Shown in pieces: positions 18,102 through 26,225 of a DNA stretch of 64,000 nt (within the stretch, counting starts at the first letter, position 1; each line of letters begins with the position of its first letter). Position numbers and translations under genes: made by a program. The notes under the pieces were generated by a model, which did no database searches, was not told the DNA's origin, and worked only from the letters and a program-made list of their open reading frames with translations. Origin of the DNA: Alkaliphilus oremlandii OhILAs (lineage in GTDB: Bacteria > Bacillota > Clostridia > Peptostreptococcales > Natronincolaceae); the NCBI RefSeq assembly GCF_000018325.1, contig NC_009922.1, forward strand, positions 1,178,001 through 1,242,000. Direction: 5' to 3'.

Positions 18102-18782
18102 TTGGCAAAATATGGAATGGTAATTAACCTGGAGAAATGTGCTGGATGTGCAGCTTGTTCAATTGCCTGCAAAAATGAAAACAATGTTCCGGATGGAATA
18201 TTCTGGTCCCATTATATTACTGAAACTGTTGGAGAGTTTCCAAATGTAACATATAACTATATCTCAACATTATGTAATCACTGTGATGATGCACCTTGTG
18301 TTAATGCTTGTCCATTAAACCCTAAGGCGATGTATAAGTCAGATAACGGAATAACAATGCATAATCATGAAGCTTGTATCGGTTGTCGTGCTTGTGAAAA
18401 AGCATGTCCATATTCAGTTATTTCCTTTAACGAAACAGAGCCATTTGGTGAGTGGAGAAGTGGAGATGCTGCTGAATTAACTAAAAAAGTAGGGGGGGAT
18501 ATTATTCCTTACTCAAATCCAGACAGAGAAATAACTTATGCAGGAATTAGATCTGCTAAGAAAGTTGAAAAATGTACTTTCTGCGATCACAGAGTTGCAA
18601 ATGGTGAAAAACCTTACTGTGTTGATTCTTGTCCTGCTAATGCAAGAACATTTGGTGATTTAGATGACCCTAATAGCGAAATTAGCAAGTTATTATCAAA
18701 CAATAAGGCTACTGTATTACTACCAAATGCTAATACAAAACCGAATGTATACTATATCAATAAATTCGATGTTAAAGAGTAA
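18102..18782 (+). CDS. arrB: Respiratory arsenate reductase iron-sulfur subunit
   Basis: A 226-residue electron-transfer subunit with four [4Fe-4S] clusters. Sixteen cysteines fall into four groups: CAGCAACSIAC near residue 13, CNHCDDAPCVNAC near 66, CIGCRACEKAC near 97, and CTFCDHRV...CVDSC near 164. This layout is that of DmsB/PsrB/ArrB proteins. It has no signal peptide, as expected for a partner carried out with ArrA by Tat. TTG start (18102) behind TTGGAGGTG, 30 bases after arrA. No NrfD/PsrC-type membrane anchor gene follows. Confidence 0.94.
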   Translation: MAKYGMVINLEKCAGCAACSIACKNENNVPDGIFWSHYITETVGEFPNVTYNYISTLCNHCDDAPCVNACPLNPKAMYKSDNGITMHNHEACIGCRACEKACPYSVISFNETEPFGEWRSGDAAELTKKVGGDIIPYSNPDREITYAGIRSAKKVEKCTFCDHRVANGEKPYCVDSCPANARTFGDLDDPNSEISKLLSNNKATVLLPNANTKPNVYYINKFDVKE

Positions 18783-18822
18783 TTTTGAGTATAGTCTTAT
18801 AGCTAAATAAAGTAAAAACATT

Positions 18823-18855
18823 CTAGTAAAAAGCAGTTCTACTGCTTTTTACTAG
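18823..18855 (+). terminator. Strong hairpin between arrB and the chaperone gene
   Basis: Perfect 14-base stem CTAGTAAAAAGCAG / CTGCTTTTTACTAG with a five-base loop. The T-run is inside the stem. It may attenuate expression so that structural subunits exceed the chaperone, or protect the arrAB transcript. Confidence 0.65.
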
Positions 18856-18878
18856 TTAAATAATAAGGAGGGTATTAC

Positions 18879-19547
18879 TTGGAAAATTTTTTAGTAAGAG
18901 AAAGAGTAAGGGCCGTAACTTATCAATTACTGGCTAAATGCTATAAATTGCAGCCAACATTAAAAGAAGATAAGATTATAGATAATCTATATGAAGTACT
19001 ATCCTTAGTGAGTGACGAGGCAGCTAATTATGCAAAGGCAATGAAAGTTGAAATTGATAATAACAACAATATAGACGAAATGAAATTTGATTTTCTAAGT
19101 TTGTTTGTAGGACCCAAAACCTTGCTGGCACCACCGTATGGTTCTGTTTATATGGAGGAACGCGGACAAATAATGGGGGTTTCAACTCAAGATGCAATGA
19201 GAATATATCATCAAGCAGGGCTGAAAAAATCTGAGGATTTTAAAGAGCCACCAGACCATATTAGAGTCGAGCTAGAATTTATGAGTACTTTAATTCAACA
19301 AACTATAGAAGCTTGTGAAAAATCTGAATGGGCAGAAGCAGAGAAAAAGATAGAATTGCAGGTGGAGTTTTTATCGAAGCACTTAGCAGGTTGGATTAAA
19401 CCTTTTGCAAATAATATCATTAGTAATGCCAAAACAGAATTTTACAAAAATCTTGCTAAAGCAACAGAATCTTTTATTAGACAAGAATATACTGAAGACA
19501 GCATAGCTATGAAGGAAGAATTTAAAGAGTTAACAGAAATAATTTAG
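18879..19547 (+). CDS. arrD: TorD/DmsD-family chaperone for ArrA
   Basis: A 222-residue all-helical TorD-like protein that holds the molybdoenzyme apoprotein and its Tat signal until cofactor is inserted. The family landmarks are present: DFLSLFVGPK near 65-75, APPYGSVYMEE near 82-92 and EPPDHIRVELEFMS near 122-135. Start TTG 18879 follows a GGAGGGT site. It sits just downstream of arrAB, its presumed client. Confidence 0.9.
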   Translation: MENFLVRERVRAVTYQLLAKCYKLQPTLKEDKIIDNLYEVLSLVSDEAANYAKAMKVEIDNNNNIDEMKFDFLSLFVGPKTLLAPPYGSVYMEERGQIMGVSTQDAMRIYHQAGLKKSEDFKEPPDHIRVELEFMSTLIQQTIEACEKSEWAEAEKKIELQVEFLSKHLAGWIKPFANNIISNAKTEFYKNLAKATESFIRQEYTEDSIAMKEEFKELTEII

Positions 19548-19614
19548 TTTGTATAGGATAAGATGCTATGTTTTTAAACTTGAGATCAATATTGATAAAA
19601 GGAGGTAGTTTATA

Positions 19615-20709
19615 ATGTTATTGAAGTATTTCATTCAAAAGATGGCAGTAGAAAATGTGCCTAAAATAGAAAAAAAAAGCTGCCTCCATTATAGAAATGC
19701 TAATGATCCATGTAATAATTGTATAGAATCATGTCCAACTGCAGCAATTGTAAAAAGAGATCAAGCTTTTGTTATTGAAGATGAACTTTGTATTGGTTGT
19801 GGTATATGCAAGGTGAAGTGCCCAAGTCAGTCAATTTCAATGGTACATTTTGGGGAAAATACCATACCTAAAGCAATTAAAAGTTGTGAAACAGTAGTAT
19901 TTGGTTGTAATTATGGAAAATCAGAAGGCAATGTGATGGTTCCCTGTTTAAACGGATTACACCCTGAACTATTAGCACTATTATTGCTTCACTTTAAAGA
20001 TAAAAAACTAAAATTCAATCTAAGTAAATGTAGTACATGCGCTATAGATAGTAAGGCTTTAACTTTCGAGGTTTCGCTTAAAAAAGCATTAGCTTTTTTA
20101 GAAAATATAAAATCATATGAAGAACCTGAAGTCATTTTAGATGAATGTGAAGTACCAAATATATCGCCAAGGTCCATTACGAGGCGAGATCTGTTTCATA
20201 TTATTAAAGACGATTCTATAAATCATGCAACAGACATATTTAATAGTATGTGGAGTAATAGCAAAGATAACACACTAAATCATAGGCAAATACTTTTAGA
20301 TTTAGTTAATGGATTAGCCAAAGAAGAAACCTTTGAAATTAATAGGGAAAGCACTTTGTTTTCAAATTATGTAGTAAATTCAAGTTGCAATGGCTGTAAC
20401 TATTGCGAGGCTATTTGTCCTTATAAAGCTTGGAAGATAGAAGAAACTGAAGAAATATATACTCTTAGTTTTAATACTGGGAGATGTAGAAGTTGTGGAC
20501 AATGTATAAAAACATGTCCACAAAAGGCAATTGAAAAGACAAATATATTATCAGATGATTTTAAAGGATATACTCCAAAGGTTGAAAAGCCAAAGATTAA
20601 ATGCAAGAAGTGTAATGCTAAATTTGTTTTAACTGAAAAAGACAATGAATTATGTACAGCTTGTATGAAGCGGGAAGAATTAAGAAAATCCCTTTTCAAG
20701 AAGAATTGA
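19615..20709 (+). CDS. Polyferredoxin with four [4Fe-4S] motifs and a C-terminal zinc ribbon
   Basis: A 364-residue cytoplasmic iron-sulfur protein. An N-terminal pair of clusters (CNNCIESCP near 32, CIGCGICKVKCP near 61) and a second pair near the C terminus (CNGCNYCEAICP near 262, CRSCGQCIKTCP near 293) flank a long linker with further cysteines (SCETVVFGC, KCSTCA). A final zinc ribbon, CKKC...CTAC, ends the protein. It resembles MauM/NapG-like or DMSO-type accessory ferredoxins but I know no exact family. Lying behind arrD, it may feed electrons to ArrAB in place of an absent membrane anchor; this is inference. Note the RRDLFHI segment near 188 is internal, not a Tat signal. Confidence 0.75.
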   Translation: MLLKYFIQKMAVENVPKIEKKSCLHYRNANDPCNNCIESCPTAAIVKRDQAFVIEDELCIGCGICKVKCPSQSISMVHFGENTIPKAIKSCETVVFGCNYGKSEGNVMVPCLNGLHPELLALLLLHFKDKKLKFNLSKCSTCAIDSKALTFEVSLKKALAFLENIKSYEEPEVILDECEVPNISPRSITRRDLFHIIKDDSINHATDIFNSMWSNSKDNTLNHRQILLDLVNGLAKEETFEINRESTLFSNYVVNSSCNGCNYCEAICPYKAWKIEETEEIYTLSFNTGRCRSCGQCIKTCPQKAIEKTNILSDDFKGYTPKVEKPKIKCKKCNAKFVLTEKDNELCTACMKREELRKSLFKKN

Positions 20710-20776
20710 AAAGATTATATATATTAACAAGAATAATAACTAAAATATAGCCAAAATTAGTAATGGAGGTAGAATT

Positions 20777-21208
20777 ATGCCTAGTGTTGTTGCAATCAAT
20801 ATAAGTACTAAAAAAGGAGTTGCAAAACAGTCTATTAGCGAAGCAAATTTTGTAGAAAACTTCGGAATCGAAGGAGATGCTCATGGTGGAAACTGGCATC
20901 GCCAAGTAAGTTTATTAGGTCAAGAAAGTATTGATAAGATTAAAGCCATGGGTATGGACGATCTTGATAGTGGAAGTTTTGCAGAAAATATTACAACTGA
21001 AGGTATTGAATTGTATAGCTTGCCTATTGGAACCAAACTAGCTATTGGTGAAACTTTACATGAAGTAACTCAAATAGGGAAAGAGTGTCATCAGAGATGT
21101 GCTATTTTTCATACAGTAGGAGACTGTGTTATGCCACGTGAAGGTATATTTACTAAAGTTTTAAAAGCTGGAAAAGTAGTACCAGGCGATAAAATAGAAA
21201 TTTTATAA
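20777..21208 (+). CDS. MOSC domain protein
   Basis: A 143-residue stand-alone MOSC domain. GIEGDAHGGNWHRQVSLL (about residues 35-52) and SGSFAENITTEG near 73 are the conserved core of the family, and the Cys in GKECHQRC near 105 is the expected sulfur/cofactor-binding residue. MOSC proteins bind molybdenum cofactor or carry sulfur to metals. Its position between the arr and moe genes supports a moco-sulfuration or delivery role for ArrA. Good GGAGGTAG ribosome site. Confidence 0.88.
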   Translation: MPSVVAINISTKKGVAKQSISEANFVENFGIEGDAHGGNWHRQVSLLGQESIDKIKAMGMDDLDSGSFAENITTEGIELYSLPIGTKLAIGETLHEVTQIGKECHQRCAIFHTVGDCVMPREGIFTKVLKAGKVVPGDKIEIL

Positions 21209-21295
21209 CATATATTTGTTTAGATATATTTTAAATGAGAAGTTTAGATTAAAAATTTACTAATATTAAAAATGAAAAGAATGGTGGATGTTATA

Positions 21296-21490
21296 ATGTT
21301 TGGGAAATTAGGTACGAGTGAATTAGTTTTAATTTTAGGAATAGCTCTTATAATTTTTGGACCAGGTAAATTACCAGAGTTAGGGAAATCTTTAGGTAAG
21401 GCAATATCAGAATTTAAGTCATTTTCAAAAGAAGTAAAAGAAGATATTTCTTTAGATGATAAAAAAGCTAATAATACCTTAAATGATTAA
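21296..21490 (+). CDS. tatA: Twin-arginine translocase subunit TatA
   Basis: A 64-residue TatA: one N-terminal membrane helix (LVLILGIALIIFG), the conserved FGPGKLPELGKSLGKA hinge and amphipathic helix, then an acidic tail. ATG 21296 is chosen because GGTGG lies just upstream; a longer start lacks one. It is the pore subunit of the Tat export path. No tatC is present in this window, so it must partner with TatC encoded elsewhere. Location in the arr block argues for dedicated ArrA export. Confidence 0.93.
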   Translation: MFGKLGTSELVLILGIALIIFGPGKLPELGKSLGKAISEFKSFSKEVKEDISLDDKKANNTLND

Positions 21491-21550
21491 TCATTAAGTA
21501 GATGATAGAAATGATATTTAAATAAAAATAATCTTTTAATGGAGGCTAAT

Positions 21551-22573
21551 ATGAAAGTAGTCAAAACTGAAGAAGCAATTGGAATGGTATTAGGACACGA
21601 TATTACTGAAATTGTTCCAGGTGCATTTAAAGGAGTAGCCTTTAAAAAGGGACATGTAATAAAAGAAGAAGATGTTGAAAGATTTTTACGAATTGGAAAA
21701 GAGCATATTTATGTTTTTGAATTACAGGAAAATGAAGTTCACGAAGACGATGCAGCGATAACTCTTGCTAAAATGATATGCGGAGATGGCGTATACTTTA
21801 CAGAGCCTTCTGAAGGAAAAGTTAATATTATAGCAAAAGAAAAGGGACTTTTAAAAATAGATAGAGATTCCTTAGATGAAACTAACGATTTAGGTGATAT
21901 ATGCTTAGCAACTATTCATGGAAATAGAACAATAGAAAAAGATGCCTTAATAGGGGGATGCAGAGTAATTCCATTAACAGTTGACAGAAGTAAAATAGAA
22001 GCAGTGGAAGATATTCTTAAAGAAAAAACACCTTTATTCCAAGTAAGACCTTTCAAAAACCTTAAAACTGCAATCATAGTATCTGGAAGTGAAGTTTTTA
22101 AAGGTAGAATAGAAGACAAATTCGGTCCAGTAGTTGAGAGAAAGGTAAAAGCTTTTGGGGCAGATGTATTTTATAAGACTATAGTTCCAGATGAATTAGA
22201 GATCATAAGAGATAAAGTTATAGAGTGCAAAGAAATGGGAGCGGAGCTTATTATCGTTACTGGTGGTATGTCGGTTGATCCTGACGATAAAACTCCAGGT
22301 GCTATAAAATCTACAGGCGCAGATCTGATAGCATACGGTACACCAGTATTACCGGGTGCTATGTTATTGGTTGCTTATTTAGACGATATTCCAGTATTTG
22401 GTCTTCCTGGTTGCGTTATGTTTTCGCATACAACAGCTTTTGATATTCTACTGCCTCGTGTTTTTGCAGGTGAAAAAATCGTAAGACGAGATATAACAAG
22501 ATTAGGCTATGGTGGACAATGCATTAAATGTGAAGTTTGTAAATTCCCAGATTGCTATTTTGGGAAAAATTAG
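21551..22573 (+). CDS. MoeA/MogA-like molybdopterin-binding protein
   Basis: A 340-residue protein with the MoCF_biosynth (MogA-like) fold: IIVTGGMSVDPDDKTPGAI near 232-250 is the molybdopterin/ATP-binding loop, and GTPVLPGAMLLVAYL with VFGLPGC near 284-290 completes it. The N-terminal half (TEEAIGMVLGHDITEIVPG) resembles the family of Clostridial molybdopterin-binding proteins found next to selenate/xanthine enzymes. A cysteine-rich tail (CIKCEVCKFPDC) is added. ATG 21551 follows GGAGG. Placed directly before moeA, it probably helps insert molybdate or handle the cofactor. Confidence 0.85.
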   Translation: MKVVKTEEAIGMVLGHDITEIVPGAFKGVAFKKGHVIKEEDVERFLRIGKEHIYVFELQENEVHEDDAAITLAKMICGDGVYFTEPSEGKVNIIAKEKGLLKIDRDSLDETNDLGDICLATIHGNRTIEKDALIGGCRVIPLTVDRSKIEAVEDILKEKTPLFQVRPFKNLKTAIIVSGSEVFKGRIEDKFGPVVERKVKAFGADVFYKTIVPDELEIIRDKVIECKEMGAELIIVTGGMSVDPDDKTPGAIKSTGADLIAYGTPVLPGAMLLVAYLDDIPVFGLPGCVMFSHTTAFDILLPRVFAGEKIVRRDITRLGYGGQCIKCEVCKFPDCYFGKN

Positions 22574-22583
22574 GAGGAATAAA

Positions 22584-23816
22584 ATGCGTTCAAATGTATC
22601 ACTAGAAGAAGCATTAGAAATACTGCTTCAACAAAATTTTCAAACTGAGGCGATTCAAGTACCACTATTAGAAAGCTTAGATAGTATTTTAGCAGAAGAT
22701 ATTATTTCAGATATGAACATGCCGCCTTTCGATAAGTCACCCCTAGATGGATTTGCAGTTCGGGCAGAAGACATTAAGGGTGCATCAAATGAAAATCCTA
22801 TAATATTAGAAGTGATTGACTATATACCTGCTGGTTATGTATCTAGGAAAACTATAAAAAAAGGGCAGGCAATCCGTATAATGACAGGAGCTAAAATTCC
22901 AGATGGGGCAGATGTTATTATACGATTTGAAGACACAGAATCTACAGATACACATGTTAAAATATTTGTAACTCTTCCTTCAGAATCTAATATTAGTAAA
23001 ATGGGCGAGGATATGGAAATTGGAGATGTAGTACTTAAAAAAGGTACTACAATAAATGCTCCCGAAATTGGAATATTAGCTACTTTAGGAAAAAGTTTTG
23101 TACAAGTTTATAGAAAACCAAGAGTTGCAATTCTTTCAACTGGGGATGAATTAGTAGAAATTCAAAACCCTTTAACTGATGGAAAAATAAGAAATAGTAA
23201 CTCATATACGATAGCTGCTCTTATAAAAAAAATAGGAGCAAAGCCTCTATTATTAGGAGTATGTATTGACGAAATAGATATTATTAAAGAAAAACTAGAT
23301 GCTGCATTAGGTTGGGCAGATGTTGTGATTACTACTGGTGGTGTTTCAGTTGGCGATTGTGATTTAGTAAAAGAAGCTTTTCAGCAGGCAGGTGCTGAAA
23401 TGTTATTCTGGCGAGTTCGAATGAAGCCAGGAACCCCTATTGCAGTTGCAAAGTATAAAAACAAACTAATATTTGGTTTATCTGGAAATCCTGCTGCAGC
23501 TTATATTACATTTGAGCAGTTTGTAAGACCAGTAATTTTAAGAATGATGGGAAGACAAAGGTTTAACTTAATGAAGGTTGAAGCAATATTAGAATCAGAT
23601 TTTAAAAAGATTAGTGGGCAAAATAGGTTTGTTAGAGCCCATACCTACTATAAAGATGGTTCATATTATACTCTATTTCCTAAAAAGCATAGCTCTGGTG
23701 TATTATCAAGTTTGTCGGGTACAAATAGTCTTTTCTATATACCAGGAAACACAGGTCCTTATTTAGAGGGGCAGAAGATAGAAGTTCAATTATTAGATCA
23801 TCCGGAGGTGCTATAA
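22584..23816 (+). CDS. moeA: Molybdopterin molybdenumtransferase
   Basis: A 410-residue MoeA that inserts molybdate into adenylated molybdopterin. Domain order is typical: SVSLEEAL-like N terminus, PPFDKSPLDGFAVR near 47-60, MTGAKIPDGAD near 98-108, the TTGGVSVGDCD loop near 251-261, and GLSGNPAAAYI near 297-307. ATG 22584 is preceded by TAGGAGGAA, ten bases after the previous stop; the upstream in-frame extension overlaps the previous gene and is rejected. It overlaps mobB by one base (TAATG type). Confidence 0.95.
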   Translation: MRSNVSLEEALEILLQQNFQTEAIQVPLLESLDSILAEDIISDMNMPPFDKSPLDGFAVRAEDIKGASNENPIILEVIDYIPAGYVSRKTIKKGQAIRIMTGAKIPDGADVIIRFEDTESTDTHVKIFVTLPSESNISKMGEDMEIGDVVLKKGTTINAPEIGILATLGKSFVQVYRKPRVAILSTGDELVEIQNPLTDGKIRNSNSYTIAALIKKIGAKPLLLGVCIDEIDIIKEKLDAALGWADVVITTGGVSVGDCDLVKEAFQQAGAEMLFWRVRMKPGTPIAVAKYKNKLIFGLSGNPAAAYITFEQFVRPVILRMMGRQRFNLMKVEAILESDFKKISGQNRFVRAHTYYKDGSYYTLFPKKHSSGVLSSLSGTNSLFYIPGNTGPYLEGQKIEVQLLDHPEVL

Positions 23817-24307
23817 TGATACCAGCAATATCTATAGTAGGAAAAAATTCAAATACAGGTAAAACAACAGTATTATGCAATATAATTCAGGAACTAAAGA
23901 AAAGAGGATATAGAGTAGCCACTATTAAACATGATGTACATGGGTTTGATATAGATCATCCTGGTAAAGATACATGGAAACATGGACAAGCAGGCTCAGA
24001 TATTGTTATGATATCTTCACCACAAAAATTTGCCATGATTGAAAAGGTAGAAAAAGAATACACACTTGACGAGATTATTAGTAAAATTGATAATGTAGAT
24101 ATTATAATCACAGAAGGTTATAAAAGAGAAAACAAGCCTAAACTAGAAGTTTTTAGAACAGAGGCAGCAGAATGTTTGCTGTGTGAAGATCATGAATTAT
24201 TCGGCCTAGTTACTGATGTAAAGTTTGATAAAGACGTGCCACAATTTGGTTTTACAGAAGTTGAAAAGTTAGTAGACCATATTGTTGAATTATTTTTAAG
24301 TAAGTAA
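23816..24307 (+). CDS. mobB: Molybdopterin-guanine dinucleotide biosynthesis adaptor
   Basis: A 163-residue P-loop GTPase that assists MobA. The Walker A motif GKNSNTGKTTVL starts near residue 8, DVHGF near 41 and ITEGYKRE near 98-105 match the MobB family. ATG 23816 overlaps the moeA stop codon, so it is translationally coupled. It closes the arr-moco block and is followed by a strong terminator. Confidence 0.95.
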   Translation: MIPAISIVGKNSNTGKTTVLCNIIQELKKRGYRVATIKHDVHGFDIDHPGKDTWKHGQAGSDIVMISSPQKFAMIEKVEKEYTLDEIISKIDNVDIIITEGYKRENKPKLEVFRTEAAECLLCEDHELFGLVTDVKFDKDVPQFGFTEVEKLVDHIVELFLSK

Positions 24308-24322
24308 TTTTATGTAAAATAA

Positions 24323-24348
24323 GAGGTACTACAATGTAGTACCTCATA
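24323..24348 (+). terminator. Terminator after mobB
   Basis: Perfect ten-base stem GAGGTACTAC / GTAGTACCTC with AAT loop, then ATAATTTTT. Confidence 0.75.
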
Positions 24349-24352
24349 ATTT

Positions 24353-24508
24353 TTAGATGAGCCCTTCACGGCTATCGATATTAATCTGCGTAAAATCGTA
24401 CGACAAGAAATAAAATACTTTCTCGATGAATTTAAAATTCCTGTAGTATTAGTAACTCACGATTATGATGATGTGAAGATATTGGGAACAAAGCTGGTTG
24501 AATACTAG
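24353..24508 (+). pseudogene. Remnant of a molybdate ABC transporter ATPase (modC-like)
   Basis: Fifty-one sense codons with no start give LDEPFTAIDINLRK followed by an ATPase-like tail with LVTHDYDDV. The first stretch is Walker B/D-loop and the second the H-loop of an ABC ATPase of the molybdate/sulfate type. Only this C-terminal part of the ATPase core is left, ending at TAG 24506-24508. A molybdate importer gene next to the moco genes makes sense and appears to have been lost by deletion. Confidence 0.75.
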
Positions 24509-24557
24509 GATATAGGGTAAATATCACATTAAAATAAGTATAGGGAGTTGTGGAGTT

Positions 24558-25274
24558 TTGAAAATCGCTGTTATATCAGATATTCATAGTAATATAGTGG
24601 CATTAAATGCTGTTTTAGACAGCATAAAATCAAATAGTTGTGAAGAAATTATATGTTTAGGAGATTTAGTGGGATACGGTCCACATCCTAATGAAGTAAT
24701 CGAGAAAATTAGTCAATTGGGAATATCTACTATTATGGGGAACTATGATGAAGCAGTGGGTTTTTATTTGCCGTATTGTGGTTGTCATCTGGATTCTAAA
24801 GTAAAACTATTACAAAGTCAGAATTCATTAAGATGGACTGAGGAAAATACAAAGGAAGAAAATAAGATAATATTAAGACAATTACCGGAACAATTGGAAT
24901 GTAATTTCAATGGTAAGGTGATTTCAGCTTATCATGGAAGCCCTAGCTCAATTACTGAGTATATCTATGATAATCAGCAAGACAGATTACAGGAAGTAAT
25001 TGAGGAACTGAATACTGATATATTGCTGTTGGGACATACCCATTTACCATTTATTAAATGGATTGGAAATAAATTAATTATTAATCCAGGAAGTGTAGGG
25101 AAGCCTAAAGATGGTGATAATAGAGCAAGCTATGTATTACTTGAATTAAATGAAAAAGTAAATATTGAAATCATACGAGTAAGTTATGATATAGATAAAG
25201 TAATAGAAGACATGAGCAAAACGAGTTTGTTAAAAGAGTTTGGAGAAATGTTAAGATTGGGTAAAATTTTGTAA
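24558..25274 (+). CDS. Metallophosphoesterase (YfcE/MJ0936 type), copy 1
   Basis: A 238-residue calcineurin-like phosphoesterase. Metal ligands are in order: SDIHSN near 7-12, GDLVGYGP near 35-42, GNYDEA near 63-68, YHGSP near 117-121 and GHTHLP near 154-159, with NPGSVGKPKDG after. A CGC pair (YCGCH near 74-78) follows the GNYDEA loop and is conserved in the second copy at 38542. TTG start 24558 lies behind a GGGAG-type site. It is followed by an ArsR gene; the same pair in reverse order occurs at 38171-39273. Substrate unknown; phosphate versus arsenate ester hydrolysis is speculation. Confidence 0.85.
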   Translation: MKIAVISDIHSNIVALNAVLDSIKSNSCEEIICLGDLVGYGPHPNEVIEKISQLGISTIMGNYDEAVGFYLPYCGCHLDSKVKLLQSQNSLRWTEENTKEENKIILRQLPEQLECNFNGKVISAYHGSPSSITEYIYDNQQDRLQEVIEELNTDILLLGHTHLPFIKWIGNKLIINPGSVGKPKDGDNRASYVLLELNEKVNIEIIRVSYDIDKVIEDMSKTSLLKEFGEMLRLGKIL

Positions 25275-25294
25275 AGGAAAATTAATATATTATA

Positions 25295-25307
25295 ATATTA
25301 TGTTATA
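25295..25307. promoter_or_regulatory. Motif shared by both ArsR-metallophosphoesterase loci
   Basis: ATATTATGTTATA lies here, upstream of the ArsR at 25411, and identically at 38135-38147 upstream of the paralogous ArsR at 38171. Shared upstream sequence in otherwise diverged intergenic DNA suggests an operator for this ArsR pair. Confidence 0.5.
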
Positions 25308-25410
25308 ATGAAGTGATATGATATATTTATTAAATATCTGATTTTAGAACAATAGACATAAAGAAAATTTATTAATAATTAGGAATTAAGAAGTAGAGAG
25401 GAAGTACGAA

Positions 25411-25746
25411 ATGGATATGTTATTGAAAAAAGAGGAAATTGCTAGCCTCCGACTAACGAGCAAGTTACTTAAGGGATTTGCTGACTATTCTCGTTTATGT
25501 ATTTTTGAAGTATTAAAAGATGGTGAGCGAACTGTGTCAGAGATTGTAGAAATTACAGGGATGAGTCAATCATCTATCTCTAATCATCTGAAGTGTTTAA
25601 GAGAATGCGACCTAGTTAACGATAGACAGGAAGGTAAGTATATTTATTATAGCATTAGTAATAATAAAGTTAATGATATTATTAATCTAGCTAGGGAAAT
25701 TATTAAAGAAACCTCAGAAGAAAAATACAGATGCCTTAATTATTAA
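25411..25746 (+). CDS. ArsR-family repressor paired with metallophosphoesterase, copy 1
   Basis: A 111-residue winged-helix protein (recognition helix SQSSISNHLKCLREC). It lacks the CxC site of classical ArsR and CadC: the corresponding stretch reads GERTVSEI. Cysteines conserved with the paralogue at 38171 are in RLCIFE, LKCL and the C-terminal YRCLNY/YNCMRY, so inducer binding, if it is a metal(loid), must use a different thiolate set. ATG 25411 follows AGAGAGGAAG. It lies 136 bases behind metallophosphoesterase copy 1. Confidence 0.85.
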   Translation: MDMLLKKEEIASLRLTSKLLKGFADYSRLCIFEVLKDGERTVSEIVEITGMSQSSISNHLKCLRECDLVNDRQEGKYIYYSISNNKVNDIINLAREIIKETSEEKYRCLNY

Positions 25747-25786
25747 TTTCGATTTAGAAAAAATAATTAACATAAGAGAATAGATA

Positions 25787-25811
25787 AAGGTGACTAGTTC
25801 GCCTTTTTTTT
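25787..25811 (+). terminator. Terminator after ArsR copy 1
   Basis: AAGGTGA / TCGCCTT stem (one G-U), loop CTAGT, T8 tract. Confidence 0.65.
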
Positions 25812-25832
25812 ATGATGAAAATAGAAAATACA

Positions 25833-25880
25833 TTGACACATATCTATTTGTAGGAATATAATGGATATAGATAAGTGTAA
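25833..25880 (+). promoter_or_regulatory. ArsR-type promoter upstream of arsR-radical SAM
   Basis: TTGACA 25833-25838, 18-base spacer, TATAAT 25857-25862. Inverted arms CACATATCTAT (25837 onward) and ATAGATAAGTG flank the core promoter. The same ATCTAT/ATAGAT arms and spacing recur at 39457-39500 and in a palindrome at 27575-27596. Confidence 0.7.
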
Positions 25881-25914
25881 ATACAAAAGTTAAATTAAAA
25901 TAGAGGTGACTGAA

Positions 25915-26202
25915 TTGAATAAGGATTATAAACAATATGCTTTACTTTTAAAAGCTCTAGGTGATGAAACAAGAGTAAAGATATTTAATATGCTTTCAAA
26001 GGGAGAACTTTGCGCTTGCGATATGCTAGAAGAATTTCATATAACACAGCCCACGCTTTCTTACCATATGAAGATATTAAGTGAAAGTGGTTTGGTTGAT
26101 AGTAGGCGCGAAGGCGTATGGACAAAATATTCAATTAATGTAGATTTATTAAATCTATTAAAAAAGTTATTTGATGATATAGGTGAAAGTATAACAAAAT
26201 GA
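25915..26202 (+). CDS. arsR: ArsR arsenite-responsive repressor
   Basis: A 95-residue repressor with the classical metalloid site ELCACDM and helix-turn-helix ITQPTLSYHMKIL. Arsenite binding to the CxC cysteines releases DNA. TTG 25915 is chosen as the start because AGAGGTGA is five bases upstream. It is first in an operon with the radical SAM gene 24 bases downstream and probably represses its own promoter through the ATAGAT repeats. Confidence 0.9.
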   Translation: MNKDYKQYALLLKALGDETRVKIFNMLSKGELCACDMLEEFHITQPTLSYHMKILSESGLVDSRREGVWTKYSINVDLLNLLKKLFDDIGESITK

Positions 26203-26225
26203 AATAAACCATAGGGGGGATTTCA

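Noticed and set aside
19615..20709. Twin-arginine signal on the polyferredoxin (RRDLFHI)
   Set aside because: The motif lies about 188 residues into the protein without a following hydrophobic segment, so it is not a signal peptide.
19989..20905. Minus-strand open frames under the polyferredoxin and MOSC genes
   Set aside because: They are antisense shadows with no ribosome sites and the plus-strand genes have clear domains.
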